Assembly (NCBI GenBank): GCA_033875255.1
Contig: JAWZSN010000027.1
Span: forward strand, 5,767 to 69,766
Length of the DNA stretch: 64,000 bases
Origin: Marinimicrococcus sp033875255
Lineage (GTDB): Bacteria; Pseudomonadota; Alphaproteobacteria; Geminicoccales; Geminicoccaceae
Reading direction: 5' to 3'
Shown piece after piece: positions 34,902 to 43,724 of the stretch. The notes under the pieces were generated by a model. That model was given only the letters and a program-made list of their open reading frames with translations. It made no database searches and was not told the DNA's origin. Both the position numbers and the translations under genes were made by a program. Numbering within the stretch: the first letter of the stretch is position 1; each line of letters starts with the position of its first letter.

Positions 34902-35320
34902 CTATGACACGTCGCGGCCGCGGCGTCCGGCCACCATCCTGCATGGCAGACAGAAGTCCCGGGCAAGGGTGAGGCTGTCGCCGCACCGGCCGGTGCCGGT
35001 GACCTGCCACGACGCCTCGTAGCTCTTCACGAGGAGCGGCTTTGCCCGCTCCAGATCCTCGTTCGAGGCGAGCGAGATCTCGAGGTCGCCCGTTCCGAAA
35101 TGACCACTGTGGCAAACGTCCCGGGTGAAACCCGGACGAATCTCCACTTCCTCCGGGTTCACCTTGACGTAGACGAGCAGAAGGCCGGCGCGATCGGACC
35201 CCTCCACGCAGGAAAAATTCTTGATCCGGCGGAAGGCGAAATAGTTCTTTAGATTTCTCGTCTTGATATCTCGCGTACGCCGCCCTGTTCGTCTACGCGG
35301 ACCAATTTGAAACCGCTCAT
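34902..35320 (-). pseudogene. Remnant of a DUF5655-type nuclease-like gene with internal deletion
   Basis: The start survives at ATG 35320 (MSGFKLVRVDEQGGVREI, then a TAA). A C-terminal block resumes in another frame from about 35255: 'NLKNYFAFRRIKNFSCVE', 'GFTRDV', 'GHFGTGDLEISLAS' and 'DLERAKPLLVKSYEAS', ending near 35010. This block matches the DUF5655 domain, which in complete proteins sits behind a PD-(D/E)XK-type nuclease domain of some 200 residues that is missing here. Composition is AT-richer than the flanks. The family identification is from memory. Confidence 0.65.
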
Positions 35321-35540
35321 TTTACGGAGTATCCTTGTTGTGCTGCTTGCGGTCGTTGTGCGCCGTGATCACTCTTCGGATGCTCCCCTGTCATGCCTGA
35401 TAGCGAGGGTGCGGCGCTGCCGCCACGGATCGCGCTTTCCATGGTGCCGGGGTGCGACGGGAGCGCCCGCGCGCCGCCGTTGCCCCGCTGCTTCGGCCGC
35501 CCTATAGCGGCTGCAACCGCAGGAGCGCAGGGAGACGAAG

Positions 35541-36326
35541 GTGCCGAAATTCGCTGCCAATCTCAGCATGATGTTCCAGGAGGTGCCGTTCCTGGACCGG
35601 TTCGGGGCGGCCGCGCAGGCCGGGTTCTCCGGCGTCGAGTTTCTCTTCCCCTACGAGCATCCGGCCGGGGAGATCGCCGCACGGCTCGACGAGCACGGCC
35701 TGACCCAGGCGCTCTTCAACCTGCCGCCCGGCGACTTCTCCAAGGGCGAGCGGGGCATCGCCAGTCTGCCGGGGCGCGAGGCGGAGTTCGAGAGGTCGGT
35801 GGAGACGGCGCTGGACTATGCCCGGGCGCTCGGCTGCCGGACCCTGCACTGCATGGCCGGCCTGCTGCCCGACGAGGCCGCGCGCGGCGCTCGCGAGACG
35901 CTCTACATGGCGAACCTGCGCAAGGCTGCCAAGGCCTGCGCCGCCGAGGGCATCACCTTGCTGGTCGAGCCCATCAACACCCGCGACATCCCGGGCTATT
36001 TCCTCAACTACCAGGCCCAGGGGCGGCGGATCATCGAGGCCGTCGGCGAGGCCAACCTCAAGCTCCAGCTCGACCTCTATCACTGCCAGATCATGGAGGG
36101 CGATCTCGCCAGGCACATCGAGGCGTTCCTCGACATCGCTGCCCATATCCAGATCGCCGGCGTTCCCGAGCGGCACGAGCCGGACGTGGGCGAGATCAAT
36201 TATCCCTACCTCTTCGAGCTGCTCGACCGTCTGGGCTACCAGGGCTGGATCGGCTGCGAGTACCGGCCCAGGGGCCGCACCGAGGATGGCCTCGGATGGT
36301 TCGCGCCGTGGCGCCGCGGAGGCTGA
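35541..36326 (+). CDS. otnI: Hydroxypyruvate isomerase / 2-oxo-tetronate isomerase family protein
   Basis: A 261-residue TIM-barrel isomerase (Hyi/OtnI family). Blocks are 'MPKFAANLSMMFQEVPFLDR', 'GFSGVEFLFPYEHP', 'LLVEPINTRDIPGYFLN' with the metal glutamate, 'LKLQLDLYHCQIMEGD', and 'GWIGCEYRPRGRTEDGLGW'. The start is GTG at 35541 with GGGAG. OtnI acts with OtnK and OtnC, both encoded at 45.1-47.0 kb in this window, so the OtnI role is favoured over Hyi, although the genes are not adjacent. Confidence 0.8.
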   Translation: MPKFAANLSMMFQEVPFLDRFGAAAQAGFSGVEFLFPYEHPAGEIAARLDEHGLTQALFNLPPGDFSKGERGIASLPGREAEFERSVETALDYARALGCRTLHCMAGLLPDEAARGARETLYMANLRKAAKACAAEGITLLVEPINTRDIPGYFLNYQAQGRRIIEAVGEANLKLQLDLYHCQIMEGDLARHIEAFLDIAAHIQIAGVPERHEPDVGEINYPYLFELLDRLGYQGWIGCEYRPRGRTEDGLGWFAPWRRGG

Positions 36327-36480
36327 TTCCGCCGCGAGCCATTGACAGGGGCGCCGGACAATCGGAACCTGCCTGATTGCGCGCCGGACACGGGTCCGGC
36401 ACTGCCGGGGAAGCGGGCACGTCCCTCGACCCGGCAGGGCGGTCCGCACTCGCGGGACGCCGTCATCGGGAGGAACTGAC

Positions 36481-37059
36481 ATGGCAGCTTTCCCTCGCCT
36501 CGCCGGCGCCGTATCGCTCGCCGTGCTCGCCGCTGCCGCCTTTCCGCTCGCCGCCGCCGGGCCCGACAAGGCGGCCTTGATCGAGGATGCGCTGAGCGCG
36601 GCGCCGCCGGGCGTGCGCGAGACCGCCTCGGTCATGGCCGAGGACGGCACCATGCTCAAGGAGGGCAGCGGCTCCTATGTCTGCATGCCCACCGCTCCTG
36701 CCCATCGCGAGTTCGGCAGCCAGCCCATGTGCCTCGACGAAGTCTGGACGAAGTGGGCCGACGCGTGGATGAACAAGAAGGAGTTCTCCGCCGACAAGGT
36801 CGGCATCGCCTACATGCTGGCCGGCGACTCGGCCGGCGCCAGCAATGTCGATCCCTTCGCCGAGAAGCCCACCGCCGACAATCAGTGGGTGGTGGAGGGG
36901 CCGCACGTCATGATCCTGGTGCCGGATCCCGCCCAGCTCGAGGGCCTGCCCGAGACGCCCGAGGGGCCGGGTCCCTACGTGATGTGGAAGGGAACGCCCT
37001 ACGCCCACATCATGCTGCCGGTGGCCGACCGCCCGGAGCAGCGCAAGCCGGAAGGCTGA
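36481..37059 (+). CDS. Conserved exported protein of unknown function
   Basis: A 192-residue protein with a signal peptide ending near 'FPLAAAG'. The mature part contains 'GSGSYVCMPTAPAHREFGS', 'MCLDEVWTKWADAWMNKK', 'KVGIAYMLAGDSAGASNVDP' and 'GPYVMWKGTPYAHIMLPV'. Two cysteines (in VCMP and MCLD) could form a disulfide. Proteins with these blocks are common in Alphaproteobacteria, but I know no function. Start ATG at 36481 after GGGAGG. It lies alone after the otnI-like gene. Confidence 0.75.
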   Translation: MAAFPRLAGAVSLAVLAAAAFPLAAAGPDKAALIEDALSAAPPGVRETASVMAEDGTMLKEGSGSYVCMPTAPAHREFGSQPMCLDEVWTKWADAWMNKKEFSADKVGIAYMLAGDSAGASNVDPFAEKPTADNQWVVEGPHVMILVPDPAQLEGLPETPEGPGPYVMWKGTPYAHIMLPVADRPEQRKPEG

Positions 37060-37287
37060 GACGCGGCGAGAAGAGTTGCCGGCGCGGGGGCGTCGTGCCG
37101 GGCGCTGTGGGTCGGGCTCCTTTTCCGGCCGTCTGGCGGCGCGTCACGGCGGGACTGCCGCAAGCCTTCTCGGGGTGCATGGGGTGCCATGCCGGCACGA
37201 TCGCACACGAGGATGAAGGCGAGGTTAAGCTGGGGCGTCGCCTGACGGTGGAAGATGAAACCGGCGCGGCGCCGCGGCTGTGCCCGC

Positions 37288-38484
37288 TCAGCCCTGCCTT
37301 TCGAGCCTCTCGAGGCCCGCGAGGAAGGTGCGGGTCATGAGGGGCGCAAGCGCGCCCTGCGCCTCGAGGTCGGCGCTGCGCTCGCCGGGGACGAGCACAG
37401 GAACCGGCAGGCCGCGCATCCGCGGCATGGCGCCGAAGCCCTCGACGAAGCGCTGCCACAACGCGGCGTTGGCGATGAACGGGCCGGTCACCACGATCCG
37501 CTCGGGGAACAGCAGGCGGCAGAGATTGGCCAGCACCCGCACGACCTCGTCCAGGGCCCGCTCCACCGGCTCGTGCGTCAGCAGATCCAGCTCGCGGGCG
37601 GCCCGGGCGAAGGCGGGCTCCTCGACCGGCAGCGGGCCCAGCCGCTCGGCCAGCGCCGGGGCCAGCGCCCAAAGCGCCGCCACCGTCTCCAGGCAGTCGC
37701 TGTCGCCGCAGCGGCAGGGCCGGCCGCGCCCGAGGCCCAGGCGCCAGTGCCCGACCTCGCAAAAGCGGCCGCGCGCGCCGTTCACGATCTCGCCGTGAGA
37801 GGCGTAGGAGGCGCCGATTCCGTAACCCCAGTGCAGCAGCAGCACCGCCTCGTCGGGGTGCTGCGCCCGCTCGATGCGGGCGGCAAGCTCGGTGTCGAGA
37901 TTGCGCCCCAGCACCAGCGGAAGGTCCGATCCCAGCGCCGCGTCGAGCGAGAGATCCTTCATGCGCGGCCAGCGCGAGGAAAAGACCCAGCTGCGGGCGG
38001 GCGTGTCGAGAACGCCGGCGAGGGAGAGCGCCAGACCGGCAGGCTCGCAGCCCGGCGGCAGCGCCGGCAGCAGCTCGTCGCGCAGGCTGCGCAGGGCCGC
38101 GACGATCTCCGCGTTGCCGGCATCGGCAGGCACCGCGATCGTGCGCTCGCGCATCGTCTGGCCGGCGAGATTGACGGCCTGGCCGCGAAACGCCTGGCTC
38201 TGCGCCTGGATCAGCACGGCGCCGTAGCGAAAGGCGTTGGCGAGAAGCGAGAGGGCAGGCCGGCCGCGGCCACCGGCACCGCTCGCCGTCTCCAGCAGGA
38301 AGCGGCTCTCGGCCAGCTCCCCCACCAGCGCCGAGACGGTCGAGGAGCGCAGACCCAGCCCTTGGGCGAGGTCGCGCCGCGAACTGGCGCGCCCCTCCGC
38401 CACAGCCTGGTAGACCCGCAGCAGCTCGCGCGTCCGGCCGCGCGGCGCCTGTGCCATGGGATCGAGGCGCAGCAGCGGCAGCAT
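37288..38484 (-). CDS. ROK family transcriptional regulator
   Basis: A 398-residue repressor. An N-terminal winged helix-turn-helix (about residues 15-75, 'SSRRDLAQGLGLRSSTVSAL') is followed by a ROK sugar-kinase-like domain with 'LLLHWGYGIGASYASHGEI' and the zinc-type motif 'CEVGHWRLGLGRGRPCRCGD'. The start ATG at 38484 shares its A with the dctM stop (TGATG), so it is the last gene of the TRAP operon. The context (TRAP genes and divergent nagBA) suggests a NagC-like control of amino-sugar use. Confidence 0.88.
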   Translation of the reverse strand: MLPLLRLDPMAQAPRGRTRELLRVYQAVAEGRASSRRDLAQGLGLRSSTVSALVGELAESRFLLETASGAGGRGRPALSLLANAFRYGAVLIQAQSQAFRGQAVNLAGQTMRERTIAVPADAGNAEIVAALRSLRDELLPALPPGCEPAGLALSLAGVLDTPARSWVFSSRWPRMKDLSLDAALGSDLPLVLGRNLDTELAARIERAQHPDEAVLLLHWGYGIGASYASHGEIVNGARGRFCEVGHWRLGLGRGRPCRCGDSDCLETVAALWALAPALAERLGPLPVEEPAFARAARELDLLTHEPVERALDEVVRVLANLCRLLFPERIVVTGPFIANAALWQRFVEGFGAMPRMRGLPVPVLVPGERSADLEAQGALAPLMTRTFLAGLERLERQG

Positions 38485-39776
38485 CAGTCGAGCAGCGCCG
38501 GCAGGCCCAGCGACAGGACGGGCAGGTAGGTGACCAGCAGCAGCACCGCCAGCATGGCGAGATAGAAGGGGGCGAAGTCCTTGAGCGCCCGCTCGACGGG
38601 CACGCCGCCGATGGCGCAGCCGACCAGCAGCGAGGTGCCGACCGGCGGGGTGCACAGGCCGATCCCCAGATTGAGCATCATGATGATGCCGAAATGGATC
38701 GGGTCGACACCCACGCTGGTGGCGATCGGCAGGAGGATGGGCGTCACCAGCAGGATCAGCACGCCCATGTCCATGAGCAGGCCCAGCACCAGCAGCAGGA
38801 CGTTGAGCATCAAGAGCACAAAGACCGGCTCCGAGGAAACGCCGAGGATGGCGTCGGTCAGCATCGCCGGAATCTTGAGATAGGAGAGCAGGAAGCCGAA
38901 GGCCGAGGAGGTCATGATGATGGCCACCACCATGCCGACGGTACGCAGCGTGCCGCGCAGCACCGTCATGACCTTGGCAGCGTCCATCGAGCGGTAGACC
39001 AGGAAGGTCACGATCAGCGCGTAGACCACCGCCACGGCCGCCGACTCGGTGGCGGTGAAGATGCCCGCCACGATGCCGCCGATGATGATCACCATGGTGA
39101 AGAGGCCGATCAGGGCCTCCACGGCGATGGAGGCGGCGCGGCGCAGCGTGTAGCGCTCGCCCTCGGGATGGCCCTGGCGCACCGCCATGATCCAGCAGAT
39201 CGCCATGAGGATGGCGCTCAGCAGGAAGCCCGGCAGGTAGCCGGCGAGGAACAGCTTGCCGATGGGCAGGCCGCCGGCCGCCAGGGCGTAGTAGATCATG
39301 TTCTGGCTGGGCGGGATGAGCACGCCCTGCACCGAGGAGGTGACGGTCACGGCGACGCTGTAGCCGGGGCTGTAGCCGCGCTTGCGCATGGCCGGGATCA
39401 GGAAGCTGCCGATGGAGGCCACGTCGGCCACCGAGGAGCCCGAGATGCCGCCGAAAAGCGTGCTGGCGAAGACGTTGACCTGGGCGAGCCCGCCGCGGAT
39501 GCGGCCGACCAGCACGTCGGCGAGCCGCACCAGCCGGTCGGCGATGCCGCCCTCGGTCATGATCTGGCCGGCGAGGATGAAGAACGGCACGGCCAGGAAG
39601 GTGAAGCTGTTGAGCCCGTTGACCATGCGCTGGGCCACCATGAGGGTGGGCAGGCCCAGATACCAGGCGGTGGCCAGCGAGGAGATGCCGAGCGCGAAGG
39701 CGATCGGCAGGCGCAGTGCCATCAGGCCCAGGAAGCCGCCCAGGAGGATCAGGGTGGCCACGTCGTTGACGCTCAT
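38484..39776 (-). CDS. TRAP transporter large permease (DctM family)
   Basis: A 430-residue channel subunit of the second TRAP system. It starts 'MSVNDVATLILLGGFLGLMA' and contains 'VPFFILAGQIMTEGGIADRL', 'STLFGGISGSSVADVASIG' and 'GLCTPPVGTSLLVGCAIGGV'. ATGA overlap with dctQ upstream, and one-base overlap with the ROK regulator downstream. Confidence 0.94.
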   Translation of the reverse strand: MSVNDVATLILLGGFLGLMALRLPIAFALGISSLATAWYLGLPTLMVAQRMVNGLNSFTFLAVPFFILAGQIMTEGGIADRLVRLADVLVGRIRGGLAQVNVFASTLFGGISGSSVADVASIGSFLIPAMRKRGYSPGYSVAVTVTSSVQGVLIPPSQNMIYYALAAGGLPIGKLFLAGYLPGFLLSAILMAICWIMAVRQGHPEGERYTLRRAASIAVEALIGLFTMVIIIGGIVAGIFTATESAAVAVVYALIVTFLVYRSMDAAKVMTVLRGTLRTVGMVVAIIMTSSAFGFLLSYLKIPAMLTDAILGVSSEPVFVLLMLNVLLLVLGLLMDMGVLILLVTPILLPIATSVGVDPIHFGIIMMLNLGIGLCTPPVGTSLLVGCAIGGVPVERALKDFAPFYLAMLAVLLLVTYLPVLSLGLPALLD

Positions 39777-40324
39777 GTGAGGGCTTCCGGGGGCGAGGCT
39801 TCCGGGACGGGCGGGCTCCAGCGGCCGAGCAGCAGGTTGCCCAGCGCGTTGAGCGCCATGAGGGCGCCGCCGACGCTGGCGGGCAGATAGAGCCAGAGCT
39901 TGGGGAGCTGCGAGGCCGGCAGGATCTGGGCCCCGGCGAGGCTCACCAGGTCGCCGCCCTTGATCATCAAGAACAGAGCGAAGGTCAGCACCAGGAGCTC
40001 GGCCAGGATGTCGAGGGCGAGCGCGGGGACGCGGGGCAGGGCGTCACGCAGCGCGGTGATGGCGATGTGGCCGTGCTCACGCACGCCCAGCGCCACCGCC
40101 AGCATGCCGAACCAGACCAGGCAGAGGAGGGCTACCTCTTCCGACCAGCTCGTCGGTCGGTTGAGCAGAAAGCGCAGGGCCACCTGCATCACCGTGACGC
40201 CGACAATCACCAGCAGCAGGGCATGGCATGCCCATTCGGTGATCCGCGCCAGGCCCTCGAGCAGGCGGTCCAGAGCGCGCAGGGGCGGCCACGCAGGATG
40301 GCCGCCCCCGTTCTGCTTGGTCAC
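39773..40324 (-). CDS. TRAP transporter small membrane subunit (DctQ family)
   Basis: A 183-residue four-helix membrane protein. 'LRFLLNRPTSWSEEVALLCL' and 'GVREHGHIAITALRDALP' are the conserved DctQ blocks. The start is GTG at 40324, overlapping the dctP stop by 4 bp, and its end overlaps dctM by 4 bp, so all three subunits are translationally coupled. Confidence 0.92.
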   Translation of the reverse strand: MTKQNGGGHPAWPPLRALDRLLEGLARITEWACHALLLVIVGVTVMQVALRFLLNRPTSWSEEVALLCLVWFGMLAVALGVREHGHIAITALRDALPRVPALALDILAELLVLTFALFLMIKGGDLVSLAGAQILPASQLPKLWLYLPASVGGALMALNALGNLLLGRWSPPVPEASPPEALT

Positions 40325-41289
40325 TTCGCCGCCTGGATGCGGGCGATGAGGTCGGCGAGCTCGGGGAACTCGTCGTAGATCGGCTGCACCGCCTGGCTGA
40401 AGGGGGTGTTGTCGATCGTGGTGATCGTGACGCCCTTCTCCTCGACCGTCTTCCTGGCCTCCTGATTGGCCTTGGTCATGGCCTCGCGCTCGAAGAGCGC
40501 AGCCTCGCGGGCCGCCTCGGTGATGGCCGTGCGGTGCTCTTCGGGAAGGCCGTCGAAGCGCGCCTTGTTCATGAGCAGCAGGGCCGGCGGGCTGAGATGC
40601 CCGTCCTCGACATAGTTGGGCGCCACCTCGTAGTGGCCCGAGGTGAGGTAGCTCACATAGTCGTTCTCGGCGCCGTCGATGACGCCGGTCTGCAGCGCCG
40701 AGTAGACCTCGCCATAGTTCATCGGGGTCGGCGTGCCGCCCAGCAGCTCCACCATGCGGGTCGAGATCTTGGCCGGCTGGACGCGGATCTTGAGGCCCTC
40801 GAGATCCTCGATGGCGTTGATGGGGTTCTTCTCGCGAGTGTAGAAATTGCGGGTGCCGGCCTCCAGATAGTCGAAGCCCACCAGGCCCACCTTCTCGAGG
40901 TCGGCCCGCACCTCCTTGCCCACCTCGCCGTCGAGCACGGTGTATTTGTGCTCCTGGTCGCGGAAGATGTAGGGCAGGGTAAAGACGCCCATCGACGGGC
41001 TGACATTGGCCAGCACCACCGAGTTCACGCGGGCGAAATCGACGATCCCCGCCTGGGCCTGCTCGATGGTCTCGGGCTCCTGGCCGAGCTGCGCGCCCGA
41101 ATAGACCTCGACGACGACCTCGCCGTTGGTGCGCTCCTTCACCAGATCGGCGAAGCGATGCATGGCGATGGTGACAGGGTTGGTCTCCGGCTGGTTCTCG
41201 GCCAGGCGAAGCACGGTCTGGGCATCCGCCGTCCAGGCCATGCCGCCGGCGGCCAGCGCCAGGGCGATGGCGGTCATCTGCTTGAGCAT
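40321..41289 (-). CDS. TRAP transporter substrate-binding protein (DctP family), amino-sugar locus
   Basis: A 322-residue periplasmic receptor with a signal peptide cleaved near 'AWTADAQ'. Features are 'VVEVYSGAQLGQEPETIEQA', 'FTLPYIFRDQEHKYTVLDGE', the ligand-carboxylate arginine in 'LEGLKIRVQPAKIS', and 'ALQTGVIDGAENDYVS'. The start ATG at 41289 has GGGAG; open codons upstream show no similarity. Its operon carries a ROK regulator, and nagB-nagA are divergent, so the ligand may be an acidic amino sugar, for example a sialic acid or similar. That is inference. Confidence 0.92.
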   Translation of the reverse strand: MLKQMTAIALALAAGGMAWTADAQTVLRLAENQPETNPVTIAMHRFADLVKERTNGEVVVEVYSGAQLGQEPETIEQAQAGIVDFARVNSVVLANVSPSMGVFTLPYIFRDQEHKYTVLDGEVGKEVRADLEKVGLVGFDYLEAGTRNFYTREKNPINAIEDLEGLKIRVQPAKISTRMVELLGGTPTPMNYGEVYSALQTGVIDGAENDYVSYLTSGHYEVAPNYVEDGHLSPPALLLMNKARFDGLPEEHRTAITEAAREAALFEREAMTKANQEARKTVEEKGVTITTIDNTPFSQAVQPIYDEFPELADLIARIQAAK

Positions 41290-41374
41290 CTCGTGGTCTC
41301 CCTGCCAGATCGTTGACTGGCGCCTCGGTGCGCGAGCGGAGCCTGCCCCGCGCGCCGAAGTTTGGTCAACGTTG

Positions 41375-41398
41375 TTTTTGAACGGAGCGTGACAAAAA
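41375..41398. promoter_or_regulatory. AT-rich dyad between dctP and nagB, candidate ROK operator
   Basis: TTTTTG and CAAAAA are separated by 12 bases in the 214-bp spacer between the divergent transporter and nagBA operons. NagC-type ROK operators are AT-rich dyads of this scale. 'AATAAT' just right of it could be a -10 element for nagB. No experimental basis is visible. Confidence 0.4.
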
Positions 41399-41503
41399 AT
41401 AATCCGGCGAGAGCGCTGGCCAGGCTTGCCAAAGCAGCAGCCGCGTGTCTGACTTTGGGCGCCGTGCGAGCGGCTGCCTTGCAACCAGCGGATGTGGTGC
41501 TTC

Positions 41504-42262
41504 ATGGACGTGCAGATGTACGCCGACCGTCAGCGCATGGCGGCTGCCGCCGCCCGGGTCGGTGCCGCGGCGATCGGGGAGGCGATCGCGGGGCGAGGCG
41601 AGGCCACCGTGGTGCTGGCCACCGGCATGAGCCAGTTCGAGATGCTCGAGCATCTGGTGGCCCTGCCCATCGACTGGTCGCGGGTCACTGTCTTCCACCT
41701 CGACGAGTATGTCGGTATCTCGCCCGATCATGGAGCCAGCTTCCGGCGCTATCTGCGCGAGCGCTTCGTGGCGCGCGTGAGCGGGCTCAAGGAGTTCGTC
41801 GCGATCGACGGCGACGCCGCCGATCTGGACGCCGAGCTGGCCCGCCTCAATGGCGCGCTGGGCGGCCGCGAGGTCGATGTGTGCTTCGCCGGCATTGGCG
41901 AGAACTGCCACCTCGCCTTCAACGATCCCCCGGCCGATTTCGAGGCCAGCGATCCCTTCATCGTCGTCCGCCTCGACGAGGCCTGCCGCCGGCAACAGCT
42001 CGGCGAGGGCTGGTTCCCGAGCCTCGAGGCGGTGCCCGAGCGTGCCATCTCGATGAGCATAAGGCAGATCATGGCTGCCAAGGCGCTGGTGATCTCGGTT
42101 CCCGACCAGCGCAAGGCCGAGGCGGTGCGGCACGCCCTGGAAGGCCCGGTGAGCCCCCAATGGCCCGCCTCGATCCTCCAGCGCCACGAGAACTGCCACC
42201 TCTTCCTCGACCCGCCCGCAGCCTCGCTGCTCGCCAACCCGCCGGCGCTGATCGACGGATGA
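41504..42262 (+). CDS. nagB: Glucosamine-6-phosphate deaminase
   Basis: Converts glucosamine 6-phosphate to fructose 6-phosphate and ammonia. About 252 residues. Signature blocks are 'VVLATGMSQFEMLEHL', 'VTVFHLDEYVGISPDHGASF', and 'VCFAGIGENCHLAFNDPPAD'. The start may be ATG 41504 or ATG 41492; neither has a strong ribosome site. It overlaps nagA by 4 bp (ATGA). It completes the pathway from imported N-acetylated amino sugar to glycolysis. Confidence 0.9.
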   Translation: MDVQMYADRQRMAAAAARVGAAAIGEAIAGRGEATVVLATGMSQFEMLEHLVALPIDWSRVTVFHLDEYVGISPDHGASFRRYLRERFVARVSGLKEFVAIDGDAADLDAELARLNGALGGREVDVCFAGIGENCHLAFNDPPADFEASDPFIVVRLDEACRRQQLGEGWFPSLEAVPERAISMSIRQIMAAKALVISVPDQRKAEAVRHALEGPVSPQWPASILQRHENCHLFLDPPAASLLANPPALIDG

Positions 42263-43362
42263 GCCGGCTGGTCGAGCAGGGGGCGGCCGGCGCCCGCGGG
42301 GGGCTGGACGACGGCGCCGAAGCGGGGCGGGCCGGGAGCTTCCCGTGGCTCACGGCGGGCCTGGTCGACCTCCAGGTCAACGGCTATGCCGGCATCGATT
42401 TCAACGATGCCGGCATCACCGGCGACCGGCTGGACGTGGCGCTGGAGGCGATGCTCGCCGACGGCGTCACCACCTGCCTGCCGACGGTCATCACCGCCGA
42501 GGCCGGCATTCTCGAGGAGCGCATGACGGCGCTCGACCGGGCGGTGGCGCAAAGCCGGCTCGGGCCCGTCATGGTGCCGGGCTACCATCTGGAAGGCCCG
42601 TTTCTAAATCCGGCCGACGGCTATGCCGGCTGCCACCCGCCCGAGGCGATGCACGCCGCCTCCGTTCCGCAGGTGGCAGCCTTGTGCCGGCGGCTGGCGC
42701 GCCCGATCCTTCTCCTGACCCTGGCGCCGGAGCGGCCCGGGGCCCTCGAGCTGGCGCGCTGGGCAGCCGGCGAGGGAATGGTCGTGGCCATGGGCCACAC
42801 CGCCGCCATGCACGCCGACGTGACGGCGGCGGCCGAGGCCGGCGTGCGCCTCTCGACCCATCTGGGCAACGGCCTGCCGCACCAGCTCCACAAGCTCGAC
42901 AACCCGCTCATGGCGCAGCTCGCCGAGGACCGGCTTTTTGCCAGTTTCATCGCCGACGGAATCCATCTGCCGCCCTTTGCGCTCAAGGCGATGATCCGCG
43001 CCAAGGGGCTGGACCGCTCGGTCCTGGTCACCGACGCCGTCTCGGCGGCCGCAGCGCCGGCGGGCCTCTACGACTTCGCCGGCATGGCCATCGAGCGCGG
43101 CGCCGAGGGCGCGGTCCGCAAGCCCGGCCACGGCTATCTCGCCGGCTCCGCCCTGCAGATGGCCGACGCGCTGCGCAATGTCGTGCGCTGGGGCATCGCC
43201 GATCGCCGCGGCGCGCTCCGCATGGCCAGCGCCAATCCCCGCCGCCTGCTGGCCCCCGGCCTCGCCCGCCACGGCATCGCCCTGCCGCCCTCGGCGGTGG
43301 CCTGGGACGAGGATCTGCACATCCTCTGGAGCGAGGCGGGCCACTTCCGCTGGCAGGCCTAG
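42259..43362 (+). CDS. nagA: N-acetylglucosamine-6-phosphate deacetylase
   Basis: Removes the acetyl group from GlcNAc-6-phosphate before NagB acts. A 367-residue amidohydrolase-fold enzyme: 'LTAGLVDLQVNGYAGIDFND', 'VPGYHLEGPFLNPADGYAG' (metal Glu), 'VAMGHTAAMHADV', 'LSTHLGNGLPHQLHKLDNPL', 'IADGIHLPPFAL' and 'LVTDAVSAAAAPAGLY' (catalytic Asp). The N-terminal beta-sandwich part is short, as in some other bacterial forms. The start ATG overlaps the nagB stop. Confidence 0.92.
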   Translation: MSRLVEQGAAGARGGLDDGAEAGRAGSFPWLTAGLVDLQVNGYAGIDFNDAGITGDRLDVALEAMLADGVTTCLPTVITAEAGILEERMTALDRAVAQSRLGPVMVPGYHLEGPFLNPADGYAGCHPPEAMHAASVPQVAALCRRLARPILLLTLAPERPGALELARWAAGEGMVVAMGHTAAMHADVTAAAEAGVRLSTHLGNGLPHQLHKLDNPLMAQLAEDRLFASFIADGIHLPPFALKAMIRAKGLDRSVLVTDAVSAAAAPAGLYDFAGMAIERGAEGAVRKPGHGYLAGSALQMADALRNVVRWGIADRRGALRMASANPRRLLAPGLARHGIALPPSAVAWDEDLHILWSEAGHFRWQA

Positions 43363-43724
43363 CAGGCAGCCGGGGAAGCCGCGCGCTCGGCACGGAGGCA
43401 GGCGGCATCGCCATTGTCGGGCTCGAGCTCGATCTCCGGCGTGCCATCCTCGAGGAGCTCCGATCCCGAGCCCCGGGCCTCGTCCATCTCGTCGGACCCG
43501 GTAAAGGTGAAGGAGACGCCGGAGCGTCCCTAGGCGAGCGCGAGCCCGGCCGGCAGGGCCCGGAAGGCGATCTCGCCCCGGCCGGCCGCCCGGAGCACCA
43601 TCATCGCGGGCCCCACCAGGTCGAGATAGCCGCGGTCCCAGATGTCCGCCCCGACGATCCGCCAGCGGCCGACCACACGACAGTCCCTCGAGCGGTGCAC
43701 CCCCAGCGGATGATCCACCGGCAA
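43359..43724 (-). pseudogene. Small conserved hypothetical gene interrupted by an amber codon
   Basis: A 121-codon frame with a single in-frame TAG at 43530-43532. Before it reads 'VVGRWRIVGADIWDRGYLDL' and 'GPAMMVL'; after it 'GVSFTFTGSDEMDEA' and 'LLEDGTPEIELEPDNGDAA'. Both halves match a small family of bacterial proteins that I remember with the pattern RWRIVxMxxWD...GSDEMDE...NGDEA, function unknown. The frame ends on the nagA stop. Later positions look degraded. Confidence 0.55.

Noticed and set aside
37135..37250. A CxxCH heme-like motif (SGCMGCHAGT) after the exported hypothetical gene
   Set aside because: It is in a short frame without signal peptide or other cytochrome features, in a 228-bp spacer; probably chance.
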